64,000 bases of DNA from Capilliphycus robustus (GCF_034932365.1 NZ_JAYGHR010000073.1:40693-104692), one strand, 5' to 3'. Positions 17,823 through 26,969 are shown, counted from the first letter of the stretch. Program-made: numbers and translations. Notes: generated from the sequence alone by a model not told the origin.

Positions 17823-19198
17823 TTTTGACGGTTTTCTAGATACCATTGTTTAAAGGTTTGTTTGGGAACAGTGGGTAACGCCCGATGTCTCACCCAAGGA
17901 TTTAACAGTTTACTGGAAAATAAAAAAGGAAAATATTTCATTACTTTCTGGATTACCACATTTTTTGCAAAGCGATAAACCAGAGGATTTCCTAATACTA
18001 TACCTGCGGCTTTCATACTGTCTTGACGCGGTAAAGAAAGTAAGTGTTTTTCTGCCATGACTCGACGCCATTTATAAATTTGTTCGGGAAGATCAATTTT
18101 CACCGGACAAACATCCCCACAGGAACCACAAAGCGTCGAAGAATAGGGTAAATTGCTGTATTTTTTAGCATCAAAAGTTGGGTCAATAATCATCCCCAAA
18201 GGCCCTGAATAAACCGCCCCATAACTTAAACCGCCACTGCGACGATACACCGGACAAGTATTCAAACAAGCCCCACAGCGAATACATTTTAAAGATGACC
18301 AAAAATCCGCCATTCCTAACCGTTCACTGCGGCCATTATCGACAATAACTAAATGCAATTCTCCGCCATTTTTAGGCTTGGTAAAATGAGAGGTATATTG
18401 AGTAATGGGAGAACCAATGGCACTGCGAGACAGCAAGCGAATAAAGACTGCTAAATGTTCAACTTTTGGGATTAATTTTTCAATCCCCATACTGGCAATA
18501 TGAAGCGGCGGAATATTCGCCCCCAAATCAGCATTTCCTTCATTGGTACAAACCACAAAACTACCTGTTTCTGCGATCGCAAAATTAACCCCAGTCATCC
18601 CTGCATCAGCAGTTAAAAAGCGAGGTCGGGCATTTTGTCGCATCATTTCATTAAGATAATGAGGGTTGTCATTATTAGGATCACTCGCAATTTTTTCGGC
18701 AAAAAGTTTCGCTATATCTTGACGGTTTTTATGAATAGCAGGCATGACAATATGACTAGGCGGTTCTTCATCGAGTTGTTGAATTCTTTCGCCCAAATCA
18801 GATTCTGTAACGGTAATTCCGTTCTGTTCTAAAAAGGGAACCATGCCACATTCTTCTTGCAGCATTGATTTACTTTTAACCAACGATTTAACGTTGTGGC
18901 TGTTGAGAATAGTGTAAACAATTTGATTATGTTCTACCGCATCTTTTGCCCAATGAACCTGTATTCCGTTTTGTTTAGCTTGGGCTTCAAACTGTTCTAA
19001 ATAGTCCGCTAAATGAGTCAGGGTATGTTCTTTAATTTGTGAGGCAATTTCGCGCAATTGTTCCCATTCTGGAACCGCAGCAGCCCCTTGATCTCGTTTG
19101 AGTCGCGCATTCCAGAGAATTTGATCATATTGTTGGGCGTGTGCTTGATCTTTTAAAAATTGTTCGGCTGCGCCTGCTTGGTTAATGGGTTTAGTCAT
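17819..19198 (-). CDS. lutB: LutB-like iron-sulfur protein of lactate oxidation
   Basis: 459 residues. A LutB/LutC-type (DUF162) domain spans about 60-300 ('AIAETGSFVVCTNEGNADL', the conserved nucleotide- or ligand-handling stretch). Two ferredoxin-type clusters follow: CIRCGACLNTCP with Cys 305, 308, 311 and 315, and CGSCGDVCP with Cys 357, 360 and 364. In other bacteria LutABC oxidises L-lactate to pyruvate with electrons passed to the quinone pool. ATG 19198 overlaps the lutA stop by four bases, a sign of translational coupling. The stop codon is in repeat copy 3. The start has no rival. Confidence 0.93.
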   Translation of the reverse strand: MTKPINQAGAAEQFLKDQAHAQQYDQILWNARLKRDQGAAAVPEWEQLREIASQIKEHTLTHLADYLEQFEAQAKQNGIQVHWAKDAVEHNQIVYTILNSHNVKSLVKSKSMLQEECGMVPFLEQNGITVTESDLGERIQQLDEEPPSHIVMPAIHKNRQDIAKLFAEKIASDPNNDNPHYLNEMMRQNARPRFLTADAGMTGVNFAIAETGSFVVCTNEGNADLGANIPPLHIASMGIEKLIPKVEHLAVFIRLLSRSAIGSPITQYTSHFTKPKNGGELHLVIVDNGRSERLGMADFWSSLKCIRCGACLNTCPVYRRSGGLSYGAVYSGPLGMIIDPTFDAKKYSNLPYSSTLCGSCGDVCPVKIDLPEQIYKWRRVMAEKHLLSLPRQDSMKAAGIVLGNPLVYRFAKNVVIQKVMKYFPFLFSSKLLNPWVRHRALPTVPKQTFKQWYLENRQK

Positions 19199-19938
19199 AA
19201 TGGATATCCGTTGAGAATTTGGGCAATATGAATGGTTTTTAGGTTAATTTTATAATAGTCAATGATGCCTTTTTGGTGGAGTAAACAACTCATGTCGCCA
19301 GAGACAATATATTCAGCACCATTACGGAAATGATCGTTGACTTTATCATAGCCCATTTGAGCAGAAACCGCTTCTTCAAACACACAAAACGTTCCCCCAA
19401 AGCCACAACATTCATCAGGACGATCTAAAGTAACAAATTCGATGCCTTTGACTGTTTCTAACAAGCTTCGACTTTTAGAGAAAGAAGCAATCATTAATTC
19501 AGAAGGTCGAGAAATTCCCAGTTTGCGAATGGCGCTACAGCTATTATGTAAGCCGACTTTATGAGGGAATTCTGCCCAAGGAAAGCTATTAATTTGTAGA
19601 ATATCATGCAAGAATTCGACCAATTCATAGGTATTTTGCCGAACATTCTGCACTTCGGAAGTTTGAGGAATGGCGTCTAAATGCGCCCGAACATGATACA
19701 CACAACTCGCCGACGGACTGACAATATATTGATAGTCTTTAAAACAGTTGACAAAGACTTGTTCAGTTGCGGCTGCTTCTTGTTGAGTTCCGTTGGTTCC
19801 CATCGGTTGACCACAACAGGTTTGTTCGAGGGGATATTCAACTTCTACGTCGAATTTTTCTAATAATTCTAGTGTGGCAATTCCCACTTCAGGGAAGAAC
19901 GCATCGACATAACAGGGAATAAAAAGACCGACTTTCAT
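19195..19938 (-). CDS. lutA: LutA-like CCG-domain protein of lactate oxidation
   Basis: 247 residues with two cysteine-rich CCG domains, 'CCGQPMGTNG' beginning at 41 and 'CCGFGGTF' beginning at 176, each part of the CX(n)CCGX(n)CXXC pattern that binds an iron-sulfur centre in LutA, GlpC and heterodisulfide reductase. 'GLFIPCYVDAFFP' at the N-terminus is typical of LutA. It is the second of three lut genes: 22 bases after lutC and overlapping lutB by four bases. Cytoplasmic, acting in a complex with LutB and LutC by family knowledge. Confidence 0.93.
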   Translation of the reverse strand: MKVGLFIPCYVDAFFPEVGIATLELLEKFDVEVEYPLEQTCCGQPMGTNGTQQEAAATEQVFVNCFKDYQYIVSPSASCVYHVRAHLDAIPQTSEVQNVRQNTYELVEFLHDILQINSFPWAEFPHKVGLHNSCSAIRKLGISRPSELMIASFSKSRSLLETVKGIEFVTLDRPDECCGFGGTFCVFEEAVSAQMGYDKVNDHFRNGAEYIVSGDMSCLLHQKGIIDYYKINLKTIHIAQILNGYPL

Positions 19939-19960
19939 AGTGAGTTTTAAGGTGTTTATT

Positions 19961-20542
19961 TTACAGTAAAAAAACGGTTAAACTGCGAACTCCTTGGGCG
20001 CCGCGAATAATAACAGCTTCTACATCTCCCGTTGCCGAGGGACCAGCCATAAATACGCCGTAGGATGTTTGAGTTAATTCAATGCGTTGATAGGCTTGGT
20101 GCATATCTCTAACAAGCTGTTTGGAGTCGAGTAAAATGATTAAATGTTGAGAAAGAAAACCCAACGCATTCACGACTAAATCTTCGTGTGTTAACCAAAT
20201 TGCCCCATTTTCTGCGACTCCAAATTGCCCTCGAATAATGGCAAGATCAACATCTGCTAATTCATGGGGGTTGGTATTGGGTTGAATGGGTTTATTTCCG
20301 GTTATTTCAGGAAGGGTAGAACAGATCATTTTGGCATCGGGATAAAGTTCTGTGATTTTGGCTTTTATTTCCTCAATATTTTCAACTTCAAATGCTTGTC
20401 CTCCCATGCGTGCCAGTTGGGTTTGAAATTCAGAAATTAAGGGTTCTGAGTTGTTGTTAAAAATCGTAATTTCAGGAAGTTTAACTTCTGAATTGGGTTG
20501 ATTTTTACGAATTGAACTCAATATTAAATCACGACTGTTCAT
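19961..20542 (-). CDS. lutC: LutC-like lactate utilisation protein
   Basis: 193 residues of the LutC/DUF162 fold: 'DLAIIRGQFGVAENGAIWLT' and 'GPSATGDVEAVIIRGAQGVRSL' are the family's conserved segments. The third subunit of the LutABC lactate oxidase. It starts 28 bases after the aldehyde dehydrogenase stop and is followed 22 bases later by lutA, so all four genes are likely one transcript in the order aldehyde dehydrogenase, lutC, lutA, lutB. Confidence 0.9.
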   Translation of the reverse strand: MNSRDLILSSIRKNQPNSEVKLPEITIFNNNSEPLISEFQTQLARMGGQAFEVENIEEIKAKITELYPDAKMICSTLPEITGNKPIQPNTNPHELADVDLAIIRGQFGVAENGAIWLTHEDLVVNALGFLSQHLIILLDSKQLVRDMHQAYQRIELTQTSYGVFMAGPSATGDVEAVIIRGAQGVRSLTVFLL

Positions 20543-20570
20543 TATTTTGATTCTCTATTAATGTCAACAC

Positions 20571-21950
20571 CTAAAGTCCTAGTATGATTTTCTTGATTAA
20601 ATCAATTTTCCCTTGATAGGGTGCATACCGTAATTTTATATCAATCAAAAAGTTGTTTATCAGTATACTTTTGTAATGAGAAAAGGTATCAAAGCTGGCT
20701 TTTCCATGATAGCTTCCCATTCCACTCTCACCGACTCCCCCAAAGGGAAGATAAGTGCCTGAAAACTGCAAAACTGTGTCATTTAAACACACTCCACCGG
20801 ATGATGTATTTTGCAGAACTTGTTGCTGTTTGGCTTGATCTTTTGAAAAGAAATAGAGGGCTAAGGGTTTAGGACGGGAATTAATTTGAGCGATCGCTTC
20901 TCCTAAATCATTATATTCTAAAACAGGTAAAATCGGCCCAAAAATTTCTTCTTGCATCACCGGATCATCCCAAGAGACTTGATCTAGAAGCGTCGGTGCA
21001 ATATAGTGATCTTCGGGGTTTGTTTGTCCGCCAACAATTACTTTAGCGTTTTGTAAAAATCCCGCTAAACGTTCAAACTGTCTAGGGCTAATAATGCGGC
21101 AATAGTCGGGGCTTTTTTCAGGATTTTCACCGTAAAATTCTTGAATATTCTGTTTTATTTTCTCTAAAAGAGGAGTTTTGATTTGTCGATGAACCAACAA
21201 GTAATCTGGGGCAATACAAGTTTGTCCAGCGTTCAGAAACTTACCCCAAGCGATGCGTTTTGCGGTATAATCAAGCTGTACATCACTCTCAACAATACAA
21301 GGGCTTTTTCCGCCTAGTTCTAAAGTGACCGGAGTCAAATGTTTAGCCGCCGCTTCCATGACAATTTTACCGATTTTTGTGCCGCCAGTAAAGAAGATAT
21401 GATCAAACTTTTGTGCCAGTAAAGCTTGACTGGTTTCGACTCCGCCTTCCACCGCAGCAACATAAGCTGGATCGAAGGTTTTTTGAATCATTTTAGCGAC
21501 AACTTTTGAGGTATTTGCCGCAATTTCTGAGGGTTTAAGAATCGCACAATTTCCCGCAGCGATCGCCCCAACTAACGGCGAAATCATCAGTTGAAAAGGA
21601 TAATTCCAAGGCCCAATAATCAAAACAACACCCAACGGTTCAGGGAAAATTTGGGCGGATGCGGGAAATTGATCAATAGAAGTAGGAACTTTTTTCGGTT
21701 TCGTCCAAGATTTGAGGTGTTTAATGGCATAATTAACCTCGGATACCGAAGCAATTTCAAAATAAGCCTCAAATTCGGGTCGGTTCAAATCAGCTTTGAC
21801 CCCTGCAATAATATCGCCTTGATGGTCTATAATTGCTTGTTTAAGGCGTTGAAGTTGTTCCCGACGGAAATTGACATTCTTCGTTTGACCAGTAGCAAAG
21901 AATTGTCGTTGCTGTTGGATCAACGTTTCGACTTGAAGTGACTCTGGCAT
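20571..21950 (-). CDS. Aldehyde dehydrogenase (ALDH3-like)
   Basis: 459 residues of NAD(P)-dependent aldehyde dehydrogenase. 'IIGPWNYPFQLMISP' (cofactor site), catalytic Glu in 'TLELGGKSP' (Glu 211) and catalytic Cys in 'NAGQTCIAPDY' (Cys 245) are all present, with 'EEIFGPILPV' later. The short length and hydrophobic C-terminus ('LIKKIILGL') fit the class 3/fatty aldehyde branch, used in cyanobacteria for fatty or apocarotenal aldehydes. Its position at the head of the lut operon raises lactaldehyde as an alternative substrate; sequence alone does not decide. Confidence 0.93.
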   Translation of the reverse strand: MPESLQVETLIQQQRQFFATGQTKNVNFRREQLQRLKQAIIDHQGDIIAGVKADLNRPEFEAYFEIASVSEVNYAIKHLKSWTKPKKVPTSIDQFPASAQIFPEPLGVVLIIGPWNYPFQLMISPLVGAIAAGNCAILKPSEIAANTSKVVAKMIQKTFDPAYVAAVEGGVETSQALLAQKFDHIFFTGGTKIGKIVMEAAAKHLTPVTLELGGKSPCIVESDVQLDYTAKRIAWGKFLNAGQTCIAPDYLLVHRQIKTPLLEKIKQNIQEFYGENPEKSPDYCRIISPRQFERLAGFLQNAKVIVGGQTNPEDHYIAPTLLDQVSWDDPVMQEEIFGPILPVLEYNDLGEAIAQINSRPKPLALYFFSKDQAKQQQVLQNTSSGGVCLNDTVLQFSGTYLPFGGVGESGMGSYHGKASFDTFSHYKSILINNFLIDIKLRYAPYQGKIDLIKKIILGL

Positions 21951-22079
21951 GATATCTTGATCCTAAACGTTCATCAATAAATATTACACATTTAGCGTCA
22001 GACTCTTTCCTAAAATGCCGTTTTTCGCCTACCCTATTGATATGGATGAGTTCGTAACTGAGGTACAACTGGATCAAAA

Positions 22080-24140
22080 ATGAGCATGAAGGAAATTCTC
22101 TATCTGGAAATCCCTACACCCAATACCCAAAGCGTTTGTACCTGGTTGCAGGAGAAGTTTCAACCCGGAACCGGAGAAAAACACATCACCCCAGATGGTT
22201 TTCGTCTCAGGTTTCCTTTTACTAACGCTAAAAATACCGAACCGAACGAACTTTCAACCTTCGTTTGGTCACTTCAACGAACGACTTATCTCAAAGTTTT
22301 TCGAGTGGGAAATCCTCCGAAAAATGATGAACGACTATTGATTCAACGCCTAGAAACTGAACTTAGACAACAATTTCCTCATCAATATCCCGAACCTCCA
22401 GACATTAACCTCTCCCAACAATCAATTTTTGAAGCCTTAGCAGAGCGCTATCCCTTAACGGTGAAATATTTTCAAAAAATGCCCAATGGGGAATATGATC
22501 TTCAACGGGTTTATTGGTGGGAAAAACGCTGGCGGGAAGGGGTTAGAAGTCCTAAAACTCCCAAGGAAGTCATCTTTTCTTCAAACAAGAAGAACACAAA
22601 TTCTACACCCAAATATGATTTGATTTATATTGGTGGAGCCTTGGGTGTGATTCATGCGGCCGTCATGGCACGGCTAGGCTATCGAGTCTTATTAATCGAA
22701 CGTTTGCCCTTTGGACGCATGAACCGCGAGTGGAATATTTCTCGCAGTGAATTACAAAGTTTAATTGATTTAGGATTATTCTCAAAAGCCGAAATAGAAA
22801 GTTTAATTGCTAGAGAATATAAAGACGGTTTTCATAAGTTTTTTGATGCCTATAATCCTCCCATTGCAAAAGCGCCCATTCTGCACACGCCAACGGTTTT
22901 AAATGTGGCGTTGGATGCAGAAAAATTACTGCGTTCCTGTGGGGAAAAACTCCGACAAGCGGGCGGTGAAATTTGGGATCAAACTGAATTTAGTCGGGCT
23001 GAGATTGAACCTGAAAAAGTGGTGATAAAAACGGTTCATCTACCCACAAACTCTGAACGAATTGCAACTGGACGTTTACTTGTAGATGCGATGGGAACGG
23101 CTTCTCCGATTGCTTGGCAATTAAACGGGGGACGGGCATTTGATAGTGTTTGTCCGACGGTTGGGGCGGTGATTGATGGGGGTTTTGAAGCCGATGTTTG
23201 GGACTCGAAATATGGCGATGTTCTCAACAGTCACGGTGATATTTCTCGCGGACGTCAACTGATTTGGGAATTGTTTCCGGGTGGGGGAAATGAGTTAACC
23301 TTTTATCTATTTCACTATCATCAAGTTAACCCTAAAAATCCCGGTTCGTTGTTAGAAATGTATGAAGACTTTTTTACCATTTTACCGGAATATCGTCGAT
23401 GTGAACTCGATAAATTAGTCTGGAAAAAGCCAACCTTTGGTTATATTCCTGGACATTTTAGTGCCAGAAGTCGCGATCGCCAAGTCGCTTATGATCGTTT
23501 AATTTCGATTGGAGATGCGGCTTCGCTTCAGTCTCCCTTAGTATTTACCGGATTTGGTTCTTTAGTGCGAAATTTATCTCGTTTAACCGATTTACTGAAT
23601 ACCGCTTTAAAACATGATCTTTTACAGGTTAAATACCTCAATCAAATTCGGGCTTATCAAAGCAATATTTCCGTAACGTGGCTTTTTTCTAAGGGAATGA
23701 TGGTTCCCACAGATCGACATTTACCTCCCCAACGAATTAACTCCATTTTAAATACCTTCTTTGGACTATTAGCTTCTGAACCGACAGCCGTTGCAGACAC
23801 TTTTATTAAAGATCGAGCCGACTGGTGGACGTTTACTCGGTTAGCCTTAAAAGCCGCTCGAACTAATCCCAGACTCTTACTGTGGATTCTTGACTTTATT
23901 ACTGTAAATGAAGTCATGCGTTGGATGGTGAATTATTTTAATTTCACCGTTTTAGCTTTAATTAGTGGGGTGTTGAGTTGGGTTCCTCGCTTTTCTCGAT
24001 GGGTTCAGCCTTGGTTAGAACCTCGCTATCCAGCGATGTGGATGTGGCTGTTAGCGATTAGTTATGCGTTAACAGATGGTTTAGGACAGCCGCAAATGTC
24101 TGGATACCGACATCTTCATCAGGTTAAATCACCTGTTTAA
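22080..24140 (+). CDS. cruA: CruA-type lycopene cyclase (FAD-dependent)
   Basis: 686 residues. After an N-terminal extension of ~175 residues, a Rossmann FAD motif appears at 'YDLIYIGGALGVIHA' (about 179-193). The signature 'EWNISRSELQSL' (about 217-228) and 'LVFTGFGSLVRNLSRLTDLL' are shared by the CruA/CruP cyclase family, as is 'YQSNISVTWLFSKGM'. CruA cyclises lycopene to gamma- or beta-carotene in green sulfur bacteria and many cyanobacteria; CruP is a paralogue with a different physiological role. The long N-terminal extension and length argue for CruA over CruP, but not decisively. Divergent from the aldehyde dehydrogenase; the ATG is at 22080. Confidence 0.75.
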   Translation: MSMKEILYLEIPTPNTQSVCTWLQEKFQPGTGEKHITPDGFRLRFPFTNAKNTEPNELSTFVWSLQRTTYLKVFRVGNPPKNDERLLIQRLETELRQQFPHQYPEPPDINLSQQSIFEALAERYPLTVKYFQKMPNGEYDLQRVYWWEKRWREGVRSPKTPKEVIFSSNKKNTNSTPKYDLIYIGGALGVIHAAVMARLGYRVLLIERLPFGRMNREWNISRSELQSLIDLGLFSKAEIESLIAREYKDGFHKFFDAYNPPIAKAPILHTPTVLNVALDAEKLLRSCGEKLRQAGGEIWDQTEFSRAEIEPEKVVIKTVHLPTNSERIATGRLLVDAMGTASPIAWQLNGGRAFDSVCPTVGAVIDGGFEADVWDSKYGDVLNSHGDISRGRQLIWELFPGGGNELTFYLFHYHQVNPKNPGSLLEMYEDFFTILPEYRRCELDKLVWKKPTFGYIPGHFSARSRDRQVAYDRLISIGDAASLQSPLVFTGFGSLVRNLSRLTDLLNTALKHDLLQVKYLNQIRAYQSNISVTWLFSKGMMVPTDRHLPPQRINSILNTFFGLLASEPTAVADTFIKDRADWWTFTRLALKAARTNPRLLLWILDFITVNEVMRWMVNYFNFTVLALISGVLSWVPRFSRWVQPWLEPRYPAMWMWLLAISYALTDGLGQPQMSGYRHLHQVKSPV

Positions 24141-24252
24141 AAGACTAACTAAAACTTGATAAAATGCTGAATTTCCTGTTGCCGTTTTAAGTTTTAATTT
24201 AAGTTTAAATTTAAAATGATCAAGAAGTTCAGCACCGAGTTTTCAGGGGGTT

Positions 24253-24573
24253 CTATAGGAGTTTTTCGAGTTGGCGACTCATCACTTCATAAGATAATAA
24301 ACCGACCAAGTTCTGAACTTTTTCTCCATTCTTGAAATAAAAAATATTCGGGAGAAAGTTAATTTTAAATCGTTCGGCTATCTGTTGATTTTTAATAATA
24401 TCCATCTTGAAAACTTTCACTTGTTCCTGATAGTCGTCAGCGAGTTGATTGAGAAGTGGACTGATTTCCTGACTCAAACCACACCAAGAAACAATAAAAA
24501 CAACAATGACTAAGGGATGTTCGCGAATCACTCGATCAAAGTCCTGATCTTGAATAAATACCGCTTTTTTCAT
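24253..24573 (-). CDS. Thioredoxin-like protein with monothiol CGLS site
   Basis: 106 residues of thioredoxin fold ('VIVVFIVSWCGLSQEISPLL', 'FKINFLPNIFYFKNGEKV'). The usual WCGPC is replaced by WCGLS: Cys 31 is kept, the resolving Cys is Ser 34. The cis-proline (Pro 75) is kept. It therefore cannot form the normal intramolecular disulfide and is more likely a monothiol, binding or regulatory protein. ATG 24573 is used; the preceding codon TTG is less likely. It is convergent with cruA (112-base gap, AT-rich). Confidence 0.85.
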   Translation of the reverse strand: MKKAVFIQDQDFDRVIREHPLVIVVFIVSWCGLSQEISPLLNQLADDYQEQVKVFKMDIIKNQQIAERFKINFLPNIFYFKNGEKVQNLVGLLSYEVMSRQLEKLL

Positions 24574-24782
24574 CAAAAAAAGTTTATTTAACTGCGAAGT
24601 TCTCTATCAATCAGGATATTCACTTGATTATAAAAAAGATTTTCTGTGAATAACAGGTAAAGGATAGAAATTTATAAATACTGCGAAAAAGTGACGGGCA
24701 TTGAGATAAACAGAGGACTTAAGTTAAGCTCATACTATCTATAAATTGAAGTAAAAAAATATTAACTTAATCCAAAATGAGA

Positions 24783-24810
24783 TAGACAAACATTGCTTTT
24801 TTTGTATAGT
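24783..24810 (+). promoter_or_regulatory. Candidate promoter of the recombinase-domain gene
   Basis: TAGACA (24783-24788) and TATAGT (24805-24810) are 16 bases apart, about 40 bases before the ATG at 24850. Hexamer fit is good, but the region is AT-rich, so chance matches are possible. Confidence 0.4.
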
Positions 24811-24849
24811 ATAGATTCATTATGGTAGACTAGGTTTGACAACTGAGTT

Positions 24850-25236
24850 ATGACTGCTGAGAAATTACATGACCTTTCTAGCTGGGAAAGGCTAGAAGAA
24901 GGACGTAAAGCAAAGGCTGCTCGTGGTGGCTACGCAGGTTACGGTTCCCCTGCATTTGGATTGTGTTCTGTTAACGGTGAACTTGTTGAAAATCCCCATG
25001 AACAGCAAGTGATTGAGTTAATTCGTCGTCATCATAAATCGGGAAAGTCATTGCAACAAATCGCGGATTGGCTGAATACTCAAGGTTACAAAACTAAGCG
25101 AAGACAGCAATGGCGGCGAATCTCAGTTAAACGAGTTTTGGATCGGCTTTATAGCAAAACCTCCAATTCAGAAAATGTGAATCCGCCTGAATTGAAAACA
25201 GTATCTTCAACGACATCTTTTGAGTCTGAAGAGTGA
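24850..25236 (+). CDS. Stand-alone serine-recombinase 'Recombinase' domain protein
   Basis: 128 residues. 'EGRKAKAARGGYAGYGSPAFG', 'ENPHEQQVIELIRRHHKSGKS', 'LQQIADWLNTQGYKT' and 'WRRISVKRVLDR' follow the order seen in the Recombinase domain (PF07508) of large serine recombinases, the DNA-binding part. The catalytic resolvase domain with its nucleophilic Ser is absent: no resolvase-like codons precede the ATG. The tail (from ~105) is Ser/Glu-rich and disordered-looking. It may be a domesticated DNA-binding protein or a relic. The four-CBS gene follows on the same strand after 263 bases, too far to presume an operon. Confidence 0.75.
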   Translation: MTAEKLHDLSSWERLEEGRKAKAARGGYAGYGSPAFGLCSVNGELVENPHEQQVIELIRRHHKSGKSLQQIADWLNTQGYKTKRRQQWRRISVKRVLDRLYSKTSNSENVNPPELKTVSSTTSFESEE

Positions 25237-25499
25237 TTAGAATGACTCAACCTAAAAACAGTTCTGTGGCAAACAAAACTAGGGTTGAGTTCATCAGGCT
25301 GTTACATTCCTCTAGAATAAACCTAAATGTAAAAAATGTAAAGCCTCTATTTGGTTTTTAGACCAGTCTAGTGTAACATCCCTCTTATAGAATATTTTTT
25401 TTAAGGGTTAGAATCGTTCAAACCCTATAAGAGTTTTGATGCTGTTGCGTCTGGAGTTCAGCATCTTATCAGTCGTCGTCAGTTTGGAGGTGTTAGACT

Positions 25500-26735
25500 A
25501 TGCAACTTGAAGATCCCCTCATCTGGGAACCAATGCTAGAAGATGCGATTGATCCTCATCCTTTGAGGGTTTCACCGGAAGTTCGATTGATTGATGCGAT
25601 CGCTCAGATGAACCATTTTCGGGGGAGCAGTTGCTCAATGATCAATGATAATACATCGAGCAACATTCCACAAATTCCTCGATTTCAGTCGAGTTGTATC
25701 CTGATTATGACAGGGGAAAAACTCCTGGGAATTATAACAGAACGGGATATTGTGCGACTAACCGCTAAAGGAATAAACTTTGAAACGACCACAGTTGAGG
25801 AAGTGATGACTCAACCTGTAATGACTTTATCGAAAACTTTATTTAAAGATATTTTTGCCCCTTTATTTTTATTTCGACGTTATAAAATTCGCCATTTACC
25901 CGTAGTGGATGAACAAGAACGATTAATTGGGGTGATTTCTCCCGAACTAATTCGTCAAGTCTTACAACCCATTCATCTGTTGAAATTGCGGCGAGTTTCG
26001 GAAATAATGACTCCCCATGTTATTCAAGCTCCTCCTACCGCTTCGATTGAAAATCTTGCTCAATTAATGTCAGGTTTTCGAGTCAGTTGTGTTGTGATTA
26101 CTCAACCTGAAACAGATGATCGTTATCTTCCTGTGGGAATTGTAACAGAACGAGATATTGTCCAATTTCAACTCCTTCAAATGAATTTTTCTCGGACTGT
26201 TGTTCAAGATGTGATGAGTCAACCTCTATTTTTATTGAGTCCTGAAGATTCTCTCTGGAAAGCTCATCAAGAAATGCAAAAACGTCATATTCGACGGTTG
26301 GTTGTGTCTTGGAATTGGGGAAAAGGATTAGGTTTGATCACGCAAACTCGCATTTTGAAAATATTTGATCCGATAGAAATGAATACGATTATGCAGAATT
26401 TGCAGCAAACTTTAGAAAATCTAGAAAATCAGTCAACCGGAGTCGATTTACTGAATGTTCCTGAATTTTCATCCTTTCCCACTGAAGAAAAAACAACACC
26501 CATTCAGTTAGCTGAACTGTTAAACTCTTTTCAAAACAAACAAAGTCAAGCTTCCGATCAGGGTTTAACAACACTTCTCTCTAAAATTCAAACGGGAATT
26601 GAAGATTTACTCGCAGAAGAGAATCTTTCCTCTGAGATGCAACAAATTCGTCTAAAAGCTATTTTGAATAATGTTAAACAGATGAATTACTTGATAGAAA
26701 ATCCGGTTCATTGGACTTTTCCTGAAACTGTTTAG
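25500..26735 (+). CDS. Four-CBS-domain (double Bateman) protein
   Basis: 411 residues with two CBS pairs. The pattern 'GIITERDIVRL ... VEEVMTQPV' and 'HLPVVDEQERLIGVISPELI' marks the first pair (about 15-160); 'VSEIMTPHVIQAPPTASI', 'VGIVTERDIVQFQ' and 'VQDVMSQPLFLLSPEDSL' the second (about 165-290). CBS pairs bind adenosine nucleotides and regulate partner domains. In many cyanobacterial relatives the pairs precede PAS, GGDEF or kinase domains; here only a ~115-residue helical tail follows, with no catalytic motif. Such stand-alone forms may act in trans. Confidence 0.88.
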   Translation: MQLEDPLIWEPMLEDAIDPHPLRVSPEVRLIDAIAQMNHFRGSSCSMINDNTSSNIPQIPRFQSSCILIMTGEKLLGIITERDIVRLTAKGINFETTTVEEVMTQPVMTLSKTLFKDIFAPLFLFRRYKIRHLPVVDEQERLIGVISPELIRQVLQPIHLLKLRRVSEIMTPHVIQAPPTASIENLAQLMSGFRVSCVVITQPETDDRYLPVGIVTERDIVQFQLLQMNFSRTVVQDVMSQPLFLLSPEDSLWKAHQEMQKRHIRRLVVSWNWGKGLGLITQTRILKIFDPIEMNTIMQNLQQTLENLENQSTGVDLLNVPEFSSFPTEEKTTPIQLAELLNSFQNKQSQASDQGLTTLLSKIQTGIEDLLAEENLSSEMQQIRLKAILNNVKQMNYLIENPVHWTFPETV

Positions 26736-26748
26736 TTTTCCAGTTAAC

Positions 26749-26766
26749 CAGGGATTTAAATCCCTG
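26749..26766. repeat. Perfect 18-bp palindrome
   Basis: CAGGGATTTAAATCCCTG, 13 bases after the stop of the CBS gene. It can form a hairpin in either strand's RNA but has no T-run, so it is not a classic terminator. Confidence 0.8.
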
Positions 26767-26821
26767 TCTGATCATCTAATATAGCAGTTTTCAGTTCTGT
26801 GAGGTACAACATCGATTGGAT

Positions 26822-26854
26822 AGAAACCCGGTTTCTGCTAGAAACCGGGTTTCT
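26822..26854. repeat. 33-bp hairpin repeat (AGAAACCCGGTTTCT)
   Basis: Two perfect 15-base arms, AGAAACCCGGTTTCT and AGAAACCGGGTTTCT, separated by GCT. Each arm is also almost self-complementary. This is a known type of dispersed cyanobacterial repeat; only one copy is in the window. Confidence 0.85.
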
Positions 26855-26951
26855 GGTTCATACCTCATACGAACGCACACCGCCATATCACATCCGATGT
26901 TAATTTGATTGATAATTTTATAGTCAGTTAAAACTAACTTTATTTTTTAGA

Positions 26952-26969
26952 CCTGAAATTAATTTCAGG
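26952..26969. repeat. Perfect 18-bp palindrome at the Nudix 3' end
   Basis: CCTGAAATTAATTTCAGG, 19 bases past the stop of the minus-strand Nudix gene. No T-run on the minus strand; it may protect the 3' end of the mRNA. Confidence 0.75.
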
